From positions 1 through 5,331 of the forward strand of contig DATLFQ010000099.1 of assembly GCA_035540915.1 (NCBI GenBank): a stretch of DNA of 5,331 bases, in the 5' to 3' direction. Source of the DNA: DATLFQ01 sp035540915. GTDB taxonomy: Bacteria > Actinomycetota > Acidimicrobiia > Acidimicrobiales > GCA-2861595. Position 1 is the first letter of the stretch; the number at the start of each line of letters is the position of its first letter. Positions 1 to 4,804 of this stretch are shown here, one piece after another. Made by a program: the position numbers and the translations under genes. The notes beneath the pieces were generated by a model. That model saw nothing but the letters and a program-made list of their open reading frames with translations, was not told the origin of the DNA and searched no databases.

Positions 1-606
1 CACGAGCGCATCGCCATGGATCTGCACGACGGCGTCGTCCAGACCCTGTTCGCAGCGAGCCTCACGATCGAGTCGATCGCCGAGGGCAGCTCCCTCGGGC
101 CGCAGGCGGGTGCCGTCCGAGCCCAGCTCCTGGCCGCCGCAGGCACCATCGACCGCGCCATCGCCGACCTGCGCCGGTGCATCGGTGGGCTCCGCTCGCC
201 CGAGCCGGCCGGGGCGGTCCGGCTGATCACGCTTCACGAGGACCTCCGCCGCCTTGTGGAGTCGTTCAGGGGGTCAGGCGCTACCCGGGTCACGGCGGAC
301 ATCGACGACCGGGCCGCCTCGCTGCTGCAGGGTCTGGCCGACGACGTGCTCCAGGCCGCCCGCGAGGCGCTGGCCAACGCGGTGCGCCACGCCTCGGCGA
401 CGACCGTCCAGGTCGTCCTGCGCCTCGGCCCGGACGACGCGGTGCTCGAGGTCTCCGACGACGGCTGCGGCTTCGATGCCGACACCGTTGCGCCAGGCCG
501 GGGGCTGGCGAATCTTCGTGCCCGCGCCCGTTCAGTCGGTGGGGTGTTCGAACTCCTGGCGAAACCCGGCCAGGGCACGACCGTGCGGATCGCGATCCCC
601 GCATGA
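1..606 (+). CDS. Sensor histidine kinase, NarL/DevS type, 3' part (5' end outside window)
   Basis: This is the C-terminal catalytic part of a two-component histidine kinase, which autophosphorylates a histidine and passes the phosphate to a response regulator. The frame is open from base 1, so the sensor region lies outside the window and its signal is unknown. The HisKA_3 dimerisation/phosphoacceptor box is visible at once: ERIAMDLHDGVVQ, with the phosphorylatable His at codon 9 (nt 25-27). The HATPase_c domain follows, with an N-box (REALANAVRHA, Asn at nt 376-378), a G1 box (SDDGCGF) and a G2 box (GRGLANLRARA). It ends with the usual GTTVRIAIP strand. All catalytic boxes look intact. The response-regulator gene starts 37 nt downstream on the same strand and is the obvious partner. 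The ATG at nt 16 is internal to the H-box and is not a real start. The family is sure; the similarity to DevS rests on the H-box and the partner's type. Confidence 0.93.
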   Translation, partial: HERIAMDLHDGVVQTLFAASLTIESIAEGSSLGPQAGAVRAQLLAAAGTIDRAIADLRRCIGGLRSPEPAGAVRLITLHEDLRRLVESFRGSGATRVTADIDDRAASLLQGLADDVLQAAREALANAVRHASATTVQVVLRLGPDDAVLEVSDDGCGFDADTVAPGRGLANLRARARSVGGVFELLAKPGQGTTVRIAIPA

Positions 607-647
607 CGGCGGCCCGGTCGCTCACGCTGCGGCGATCGGGCAAGTGA
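603..647 (+). other. 14-codon mini-ORF bridging kinase and regulator genes
   Basis: A short frame, MTAARSLTLRRSGK, starts at an ATG that overlaps the kinase stop (ATGA, nt 603-606). It ends at a TGA that overlaps the regulator's proposed GTG start (GTGA, nt 644-647). Ribosomes finishing the kinase could restart here and then restart again on the regulator, so it may act as a translational coupler. It could instead be chance, or the remnant of an older regulator start displaced by a frameshift. There is no homology evidence that the peptide itself is functional. Confidence 0.25.
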
Positions 648-1324
648 CCCTGGCTGCCGTGGCCTGGTCGGGCCGGCAGATCCGAGTGATGGTGGTCGAC
701 GACCAGGAGGTCGTGTGCCGCGGTGTGGCCGCCGTACTGGCCAACGCCCGGAACCTGGTGGTGTGCGGCACTGCGAACGGTACGGCAGAAGCCGTCGCCA
801 TGGCCCGCGCGCTGCTGCCCGACGTGGTGGTGATGGATGTGCGGATCGACGAGGCGAGTGGCATCGAGGCGACCCGGGAGATTCGCTCGCACGCCCCGGC
901 GACGAAGGTCATCATGCTCACTGCGTTCGACGACGACGACGCCGTGTTCTCCTCGATCATGGCCGGGGCGGCCGGCTACCTCCTCAAACAGGTTCGGGGC
1001 GCCGAGTTGATCGGCGCGATCCAGGCCGTCAGCGAGGGTCGGAGCATCCTCGACACGGCGGTGACCACGCGGGTCTTGGACCTGGTCCGTCGGCGGGGAG
1101 AGATCCTGCGGGACGAACGACTGGCCCGCCTCTCGCAGCAGGAGGAGCGAATCCTCACCCTGATCGCCGCCGGCCGGACCAACAAGGCCATCGCCCAGGA
1201 GCTCTTCTTGGCCGAGAAGACCGTGAAGAACCACATCTCCCACATCCTCGCCAAACTCGGCACCGTTCGCCGAGCGGAGGCCGCGGCGTACATGATCCGC
1301 CACCAGCGCTACGGCAGCGCCTGA
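644..1324 (+). CDS. Response regulator, receiver + LuxR-type HTH (NarL/DevR-like)
   Basis: This is a cytoplasmic DNA-binding response regulator, the likely phosphoacceptor of the kinase just upstream. With the GTG start at 644 it has 226 residues, usual for the family. Receiver domain, about residues 13-130: acidic pair D19-D20 (VMVVDDQEVV), phosphoacceptor D65 (VVVMDVR), switch threonine T93 (IMLTAF) and conserved lysine K115 (GYLLKQ), so phosphorylation chemistry looks complete. A linker follows, then a LuxR/GerE HTH at about residues 163-218. Its stretch GRTNKAIAQELFLAEKTVKN and the following ILAKLG are close to what I recall of mycobacterial DevR/DosR, the hypoxia/redox dormancy regulator. 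The likeness is from memory and does not prove the same signal. The start is uncertain: GTG 659, GTG 686 or ATG 689 are in frame, no strong Shine-Dalgarno is seen, and 644 is preferred because it couples by GTGA to the mini-ORF. The gene ends 12 nt before a convergent gene. Confidence 0.93.
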   Translation: MTLAAVAWSGRQIRVMVVDDQEVVCRGVAAVLANARNLVVCGTANGTAEAVAMARALLPDVVVMDVRIDEASGIEATREIRSHAPATKVIMLTAFDDDDAVFSSIMAGAAGYLLKQVRGAELIGAIQAVSEGRSILDTAVTTRVLDLVRRRGEILRDERLARLSQQEERILTLIAAGRTNKAIAQELFLAEKTVKNHISHILAKLGTVRRAEAAAYMIRHQRYGSA

Positions 1325-1336
1325 CGGCCCAACTCT

Positions 1337-1903
1337 CTAGGTCTGATCCTGGTCGAAAAAGGCTTCGTCGGCGCCTTCGGAGGCGCCGAGGTCGCCGCGG
1401 TCGATGCCGAGCTGGGTGTCCCGGGGCGGGGGCGGGGTGGCCTGCAGCTTCTCGCGGCCGGCCTGGACGGTCTTCAGCGTCCGCTCCAGCACGATCTCGA
1501 ACGACGCCAGGCGCTGGTCGCAGTAGTCCTCGGCCTCGTGGCGCAGCCGCCGGGCGGTGTCCCGCGCCTCCTCGACGGTGGTGCCGGCCACCTTGCGGGC
1601 GGTGCGGACGATCTCGGTGCGCTGCACCATCCGCTCGGCGCGGACCCGGGCTGCGTCGAGGATCTCGGCCGCCTCCCGCTCCACCTTGGCCAGGAAGTCC
1701 TGGCGCTCCCTGAGCATCCAGCGGGCCTGCCGCAGCTCGTCGGGCAGCTTCTCGAGGGCGTCCTCCAGCAGCTCCAGGACCTCGTCCTTCTCCACCCGCA
1801 CCGTGGTCGAGAGCGGCATCGGCCGGGCGTTGGTGACGATCTCGATCACCCGGCGCAGCAGCGTCTCGGTGCCGATGTCGTCCGGCCCCCCGTCCTCGTT
1901 CAC
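1337..1903 (-). CDS. SepIVA/DivIVA-like coiled-coil protein (actinobacterial coaD-linked family)
   Basis: This predicted 188-residue cytoplasmic protein has no signal peptide or membrane segment. It is mostly charged alpha-helix rich in Glu, Arg and Ala, predicted coiled coil at about residues 38-155. Family-like landmarks are ARPMPLSTTVRV (26-37), a helix with LPDELRQARWMLRERQDFL (53-71), and the C-terminal block DYCDQRLASFEIVLERTLK (126-144) followed by GREKL. An acidic, proline-containing tail ends in FFDQDQT. The landmarks match, from memory, the actinobacterial family often auto-annotated as 'ATP synthase F0 subunit B-like' or 'DivIVA-domain', which includes mycobacterial SepIVA (Rv2927c), a septation/envelope factor. 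It is not an ATP synthase subunit: there is no membrane anchor. The GTG start at 1903 overlaps the coaD stop by 4 nt and has a strong Shine-Dalgarno. It is shorter than SepIVA (about 245 residues, recalled), so a cell-division role is inferred. Confidence 0.8.
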   Translation of the reverse strand: MNEDGGPDDIGTETLLRRVIEIVTNARPMPLSTTVRVEKDEVLELLEDALEKLPDELRQARWMLRERQDFLAKVEREAAEILDAARVRAERMVQRTEIVRTARKVAGTTVEEARDTARRLRHEAEDYCDQRLASFEIVLERTLKTVQAGREKLQATPPPPRDTQLGIDRGDLGASEGADEAFFDQDQT

Positions 1904-2382
1904 AGCGCCACCTCCGCCAGGCGCTTGGCCACCGGCGGCGGGACCATCGAGGCCACCCGCCCCGCGCCGCCCAGCCGCACGATGTCCCGGATCAGCGAGG
2001 ACGAGATGAACGACGACGTGGACGCGCAGGGCAGGAACAGCGTGACCACGCCGGCCAGCGCCTCGTTCATCTGCGCCATCTGCAGCTCGTGCTCGAAGTC
2101 CGACGCGACGCGCAGGCCTTTGACGATCACGTCGGCGCCCACCTCCCGGGCCAGATCGACCGCCAGGCCCTCGCCGGCGGCGACGCCGACGTTGTCCAGA
2201 TGGGCGACGGCGTCGGCGATCATCCCGGCCCGCTCCTGGAGGGTGAACAGCGGCACGCCCTTGCGGGAGTTGTGCAAGGGGGCCACGACCACCCGGTCGA
2301 AGGTCCGGGCCGCCATCTCGACGATCTCGAGGTGGCCGTTGTGGAGCGGGTCGAACGAGCCCGGGAACAGCGCGGCCCTCAT
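1900..2382 (-). CDS. coaD: Phosphopantetheine adenylyltransferase (PPAT)
   Basis: This enzyme carries out the fourth step of coenzyme A synthesis, transferring AMP from ATP to 4'-phosphopantetheine to give dephospho-CoA. The product has 160 residues, the normal size. The nucleotidyltransferase motif PGSFDPLHNGHLEI is at residues 7-20, with the TxGH/HxGH-equivalent histidines H14 and H17. K41 lies in NSRKGVPLFTLQER, the VKGLR block at 87-91 supplies K88 and R91, followed by DFEHELQMAQMN (95-106), and the ISSSLIRD phosphate-binding loop is at 126-133. All align in position with E. coli CoaD as I recall it, so it should be active. The ATG at 2382 is chosen over an upstream in-frame start because MRAALFPGSFDP is the canonical N-terminus and because it overlaps the rsmD stop as ATGA. 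A G-rich stretch (GGGGTGG) precedes it. It is the middle gene of a three-gene overlapping operon. Confidence 0.97.
   Translation of the reverse strand: MRAALFPGSFDPLHNGHLEIVEMAARTFDRVVVAPLHNSRKGVPLFTLQERAGMIADAVAHLDNVGVAAGEGLAVDLAREVGADVIVKGLRVASDFEHELQMAQMNEALAGVVTLFLPCASTSSFISSSLIRDIVRLGGAGRVASMVPPPVAKRLAEVAL
1910..1915 (-). promoter_or_regulatory. Shine-Dalgarno GGAGGT for the SepIVA-like gene
   Basis: Read on the minus strand, GGAGGT lies 6 nt upstream of the GTG at 1903, inside the 3' end of coaD. It is the best ribosome-binding site among the starts examined here. It fixes the start of the coiled-coil gene and suggests that the gene is translated independently as well as by coupling to coaD. 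Confidence 0.75.
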
Positions 2383-2930
2383 GCGCCACCCCGGGACCCG
2401 GCGACGGGCTGGCACCGGGCCACGGTGAGCACGGTCCCGCCGTAGTGCTTGGTGGCCTCGAGCGCCCAGTCGCCTCGGACGTCGGCCAGGTCGATCTCGT
2501 GATCGCTCTCCATGACCACCATCGTGGCCCGGAGCGCCGACAGCACGCCGGCCCAGCCCTCGAAGGCGTAGGGCGGGTCGACGAAGGCGACGTCGAACGA
2601 GGGGGCCGACGCCAGCCAGCCGAGCACGTCGGCCTGCACCACCGTGCCCCGGGTGTACAGGCCGGTCTTGACCAGGTTGATCCGCACCGACTCCAGCGCG
2701 GCCGGGTCGTGGTCGACGAACGTGGCCGCCGCCGCACCGCGTGAGAGCGCCTCAATGCCCAGAGCGCCCGTGCCGGCGAACAGATCCAGCACCGACAGGC
2801 TGGCCACGCCCCCGCGGGAGCCCAGGATGTCGAAGACCGCCTCCCGCACCCGGTCACCGGTCGGCCGGACCGCCCCTCCGGGAGGGGCCGCCAGCTGCCG
2901 GCCCTTGGCCGTGCCTGCCACCACGCGCAT
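2379..2930 (-). CDS. rsmD: 16S rRNA (guanine(966)-N2)-methyltransferase RsmD
   Basis: This SAM-dependent enzyme methylates N2 of G966 in 16S rRNA during assembly of the small ribosomal subunit. The product is 183 residues, typical for the family. The N-terminus MRVVAGTAKGRQL and the RPTGDRVREAVFDIL block (22-36) are diagnostic. The SAM-binding motif I, VLDLFAGTGALGIEALSRGA, is at 47-66, an acidic residue (VDHD, 72-75) ends strand 2, and the catalytic DPPY is at 118-121. The start at ATG 2930 is firm from the canonical N-terminus. There is no Shine-Dalgarno; a -10-like hexamer lies so close that the mRNA may be leaderless. The stop overlaps coaD by 4 nt (ATGA). Pairing of rsmD with coaD is widespread in bacteria. 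A perfect 8-bp inverted repeat (2872-2888) lies in codons for an Ala-Pro-Pro-Gly-Gly-Ala stretch and is probably a by-product of those codons. Confidence 0.97.
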   Translation of the reverse strand: MRVVAGTAKGRQLAAPPGGAVRPTGDRVREAVFDILGSRGGVASLSVLDLFAGTGALGIEALSRGAAAATFVDHDPAALESVRINLVKTGLYTRGTVVQADVLGWLASAPSFDVAFVDPPYAFEGWAGVLSALRATMVVMESDHEIDLADVRGDWALEATKHYGGTVLTVARCQPVAGSRGGA

Positions 2931-2936
2931 GCCAGC

Positions 2937-2967
2937 AGGGTACGTCGGCGGCGCCCGGTGAGCCCAA
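2937..2967 (-). promoter_or_regulatory. Candidate promoter for rsmD-coaD operon (leaderless geometry)
   Basis: On the minus strand a -10-like TACCCT (2942-2937, fits TANNNT) is followed by six nucleotides and then the rsmD ATG. A start of transcription 7 nt past the hexamer would therefore be the A of the ATG itself. A weak -35-like TTGGGC (2967-2962) sits 19 nt upstream. Absence of a Shine-Dalgarno before rsmD agrees with leaderless translation, common in actinobacteria. The hexamers are short, so chance is possible. Confidence 0.4.
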
Positions 2968-2982
2968 GCGCGGTCGGAGGTC

Positions 2983-3012
2983 TCGACGGGCCCGTGGCGG
3001 GGCGCGCACACT
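2983..3012 (+). promoter_or_regulatory. Weak candidate promoter for the DCC/HTTM cassette
   Basis: In the 88-nt divergent gap between rsmD and the DCC gene, TCGACG (2983-2988) and CACACT (3007-3012) are 18 nt apart and face the cassette. CACACT keeps only the A2 and T6 of a -10 element, but it stands six nucleotides before the GTG, the same geometry as at rsmD. No Shine-Dalgarno is seen near this GTG (GGAGG at 2976-2980 is too far away). The rest of the gap shows nothing recognisable. Confidence 0.2.
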
Positions 3013-3018
3013 GGCCCG

Positions 3019-3393
3019 GTGACGAGGCCACCGGTGCTCGTGTTCGACGGCGACTGCGCCTTCTGCACCGCGAGTGCCCGTTGGGTCGAGCGGCGCCTGC
3101 CTACCGGCGCCGTCGTGGTGCCCTGGCAGCGGGCCGACCTGCCCGCGCTCGGCCTCACCCCCGAGGACGTCGCCACGTCGGTGTGGTGGATCGACGGCGA
3201 CGGCCGCCACCGGGGAGAGGTCGCCGTCGCCCGGGCGCTCGTCGCTGCCGGGCGCCCCTGGTCGGTGATCGGCCGGCTGCTGCTGGCCCGGGCGGTCCGT
3301 CCGCTGGCCGGCGCCGGGTACCGGCTGGTGGCCCGCAACCGGCACCGCCTGCCGGGCGGCACGGCGGCGTGCCGCCTCCCGCGGGCGCCGTGA
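3019..3393 (+). CDS. DCC family (DUF393) thiol-disulfide oxidoreductase-like protein
   Basis: This is a 124-residue soluble protein of the DCC family, whose members have a thioredoxin-like redox motif near the N-terminus and mostly unknown substrates. The signature is VLVFDGDCAFC at residues 6-16, giving D10 and the CxxC pair C13/C16. Further family-like features are the VWWIDGDGRHRG hairpin, a helix carrying ARALVAAG, and a C-terminal YRLVARNRHRLPGG region. No signal peptide or membrane segment is seen, so it should act in the cytoplasm, perhaps at the membrane with its neighbours. The GTG start puts the motif at the expected distance from the N-terminus. Its stop overlaps the next gene by 4 nt (GTGA), so the two are probably translated together. 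From memory, DCC proteins are often linked or fused to HTTM membrane proteins, which agrees with the third gene of this cassette. The actual redox reaction is not known. Confidence 0.9.
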   Translation: MTRPPVLVFDGDCAFCTASARWVERRLPTGAVVVPWQRADLPALGLTPEDVATSVWWIDGDGRHRGEVAVARALVAAGRPWSVIGRLLLARAVRPLAGAGYRLVARNRHRLPGGTAACRLPRAP

Positions 3394-3839
3394 GCCGCTC
3401 CGCCGGCGGCGGGCCGGGACCGCCCGCCTGGGCCCGGCCCTTCGTGTACGGCTTCCTGGCCGTCGTGCTCGCCACCGCCGCGCTGGGGGTGGAGCAGTGG
3501 CCGTTCACGGGGTGGCGCCTGTTCAGCCAGACCCGCTCGGGGACGGCGACGGGATGGCAGGTGGTGACGGTGGACGGCAGCGGGCGGGAGAGCCCGGTCG
3601 ACTTCGCGGATCTGGGCCGGGGGTTTCGTGGCGCGACCTGGCGGCTCGCCGACTTCCCGGCGATGAGCGCGGCCGAGCGCGACGCCGTCTGCCGGGCCTG
3701 GGCGGACGCCGTCACGGCCGCGACCGGCACCACGGTCACGCTGGTGCGCGCCTACCGGACGCGTGCCCCCGTACCGACCGACCGGTCCCAGGTGCCGGCG
3801 CCGGCGCGCGCGCTGCGCTGGGAGTGCGCCCGGCGATGA
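3390..3839 (+). CDS. Uncharacterised single-pass membrane protein between DCC and HTTM genes
   Basis: I do not recognise this 149-residue protein as a named family. It has a Gly/Pro-rich N-terminus with R16 before one hydrophobic segment at about 18-33 (FVYGFLAVVLATAALG). Right after that comes an aromatic motif, EQWPFTGWRLFSQ (35-47). The rest (about 50-149) is soluble-looking: beta-like stretches (GWQVVTVDGSGRESPVDF) and a helical part with AERDAVCRAWADAV (95-108). The WPFTGWRLFS motif resembles a 'PF-x-W-x-MFS' signature I associate with HTTM-linked proteins; this is recollection. With few positive residues before the helix and several after it, topology is unclear. Only two cysteines, C101 and C146, are present, and could be redox partners of the DCC protein. 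The GTG start overlaps the DCC stop and its own stop overlaps the HTTM start (ATGA), so it is part of one translational unit. An accessory subunit of the HTTM protein is my guess. Confidence 0.82.
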   Translation: MSRSAGGGPGPPAWARPFVYGFLAVVLATAALGVEQWPFTGWRLFSQTRSGTATGWQVVTVDGSGRESPVDFADLGRGFRGATWRLADFPAMSAAERDAVCRAWADAVTAATGTTVTLVRAYRTRAPVPTDRSQVPAPARALRWECARR

Positions 3840-4804
3840 CCGTGTGGGCCGCGGTCGACCGCCGCCTCTTCGCCGAAGGCGAGGCCTCGCGCCTCGCGAT
3901 CGTGCGCGCCGGGCTGGCCGGCCTTCTCGGACTGCGCGTCGCCCTCGGCCCGTTCGCCGGCCTGGGCGGGCAGCCGGCCGCCCTGTTCGACCCCCCGGCC
4001 CTCCTGGGCTGGCTCCCCCAGATGCCCAGCCGGTCGGCGATCCTGGCCGTCCAGATGGTGGGCGTGGCCGCCGCCGTCGCGGCCGTCGCACGCTGGAAGC
4101 CGCGGGTCACCTTCGCGGTGGCCTGGGCCTGCCTGCTGCTGCTGGCCGGCCTCAAGGACAGCCTCGGCAAGATCCTGCACAACGACGTGCTCCTGCTCCT
4201 GGCCGCCGTCCCGCTGCTGGGTGCGCCGGCCGACTCCCGCCCCGGAGAGCCGACCCGGTCGGCGCGCTTCGGCTGGCCGGTGGAGGCGACTGTCGTCGTG
4301 GTAGCGGTCGCCTACTTCACCAGCGGGGCCCGGAAGTTGGTCTCCAGCGGCCTCGACTGGATCACCGGCGACACCATGCGCTGGATCATGTACCAGGCGG
4401 CGGCCGGCGACCGGGCGCCCACCGATGCGGTGGCACGCGCCGTCGCCGACCGGCCGTGGCTGGCCACCACCGTCGCGGCGGGCATCGTCGCCCTGGAGCT
4501 GTCGGCGCCCCTGGTGCTGGTGTCGCGCCGCTTCCGGCCGTGGTTCGCGGCCGCTGCCGTGGCGTTTCACACCGGCACCTGGCTCACACTGGGGCTCGAC
4601 TACTGGGCCTGGGCGGTCGTCGTCCTCCTGGTTCTGCCGGGCTGGGGCCGCCTCTCCGGCCGGCGCCGTCAGCCGTCGGCGCCGGAGCGCCGGCGAGCGG
4701 CCGCCGACCGGGCGACCGAGGCCATCGACGCAGCGGCGGCGAGTGCGACGACGGCCAGCGCGATCCGCCCGGCTCCGGTGCGGTCGACCCAGTCGGACAG
4801 CTGA
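3836..4804 (+). CDS. HTTM-domain multi-pass membrane protein (VKGC-like)
   Basis: This 322-residue integral membrane protein is related to the transmembrane domain of vitamin K-dependent gamma-carboxylase (HTTM family). Hydrophobic segments lie at about 20-38, 68-85, 91-106, 117-129, 149-162, 210-229, 236-252 and 256-268. Landmarks are KILHNDVLLLL (112-122), YFTSGARKL then DWITGDTM (160-168, 174-181), ALELSAP (219-225) and AFHTGTWLTLGL (243-254). YFTSGARKL..DWITG closely matches YFIAGVKKL..DWVEG, which I recall from human GGCX, placing K167 at the proposed catalytic Lys218. No large C-terminal lumenal domain is present, so true gamma-carboxylase activity is unlikely; the role is unknown. The start ATG 3836 overlaps the upstream stop. 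The last 44 residues (279-322) are a polar Ala/Arg/Ser-rich tail coded entirely inside the convergent ccdA-like gene, probably non-conserved read-through. Confidence 0.85.
   Translation: MTVWAAVDRRLFAEGEASRLAIVRAGLAGLLGLRVALGPFAGLGGQPAALFDPPALLGWLPQMPSRSAILAVQMVGVAAAVAAVARWKPRVTFAVAWACLLLLAGLKDSLGKILHNDVLLLLAAVPLLGAPADSRPGEPTRSARFGWPVEATVVVVAVAYFTSGARKLVSSGLDWITGDTMRWIMYQAAAGDRAPTDAVARAVADRPWLATTVAAGIVALELSAPLVLVSRRFRPWFAAAAVAFHTGTWLTLGLDYWAWAVVVLLVLPGWGRLSGRRRQPSAPERRRAAADRATEAIDAAAASATTASAIRPAPVRSTQSDS

Noticed and set aside
254..643. N-terminal extension of the response regulator frame into the kinase gene
   Set aside because: The extension is an out-of-frame shadow of the kinase HATPase domain; the receiver domain begins only at about nt 680.
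1325..1336. Bidirectional terminator between the response regulator and coiled-coil genes
   Set aside because: Only 12 nt separate the stops and no inverted repeat or T tract is visible.
1337..1903. ATP synthase F0 subunit b for the coiled-coil gene
   Set aside because: There is no N-terminal membrane helix and no atp gene nearby; the similarity is only the coiled-coil composition.
1904..3031. Long minus-strand open frame (564 codons) running from the coiled-coil gene upstream through coaD and rsmD
   Set aside because: Only its last 188 codons match a family. The upstream part is an Arg/Pro-rich out-of-frame shadow of coaD and rsmD, and the GTG at 1903 has a good Shine-Dalgarno.
4677..4692. 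Hairpin CGGCGC-CGGA-GCGCCG near the ccdA-like stop as a terminator
   Set aside because: The 6-bp stem lies inside both coding regions and has no T-rich tract on either side; such stems are common at this GC content.
3836..4804. Calling the HTTM protein a vitamin K-dependent gamma-carboxylase
   Set aside because: At 322 residues it has only the membrane domain and lacks the large C-terminal lumenal region of true carboxylases; no carboxylated substrate is evident.
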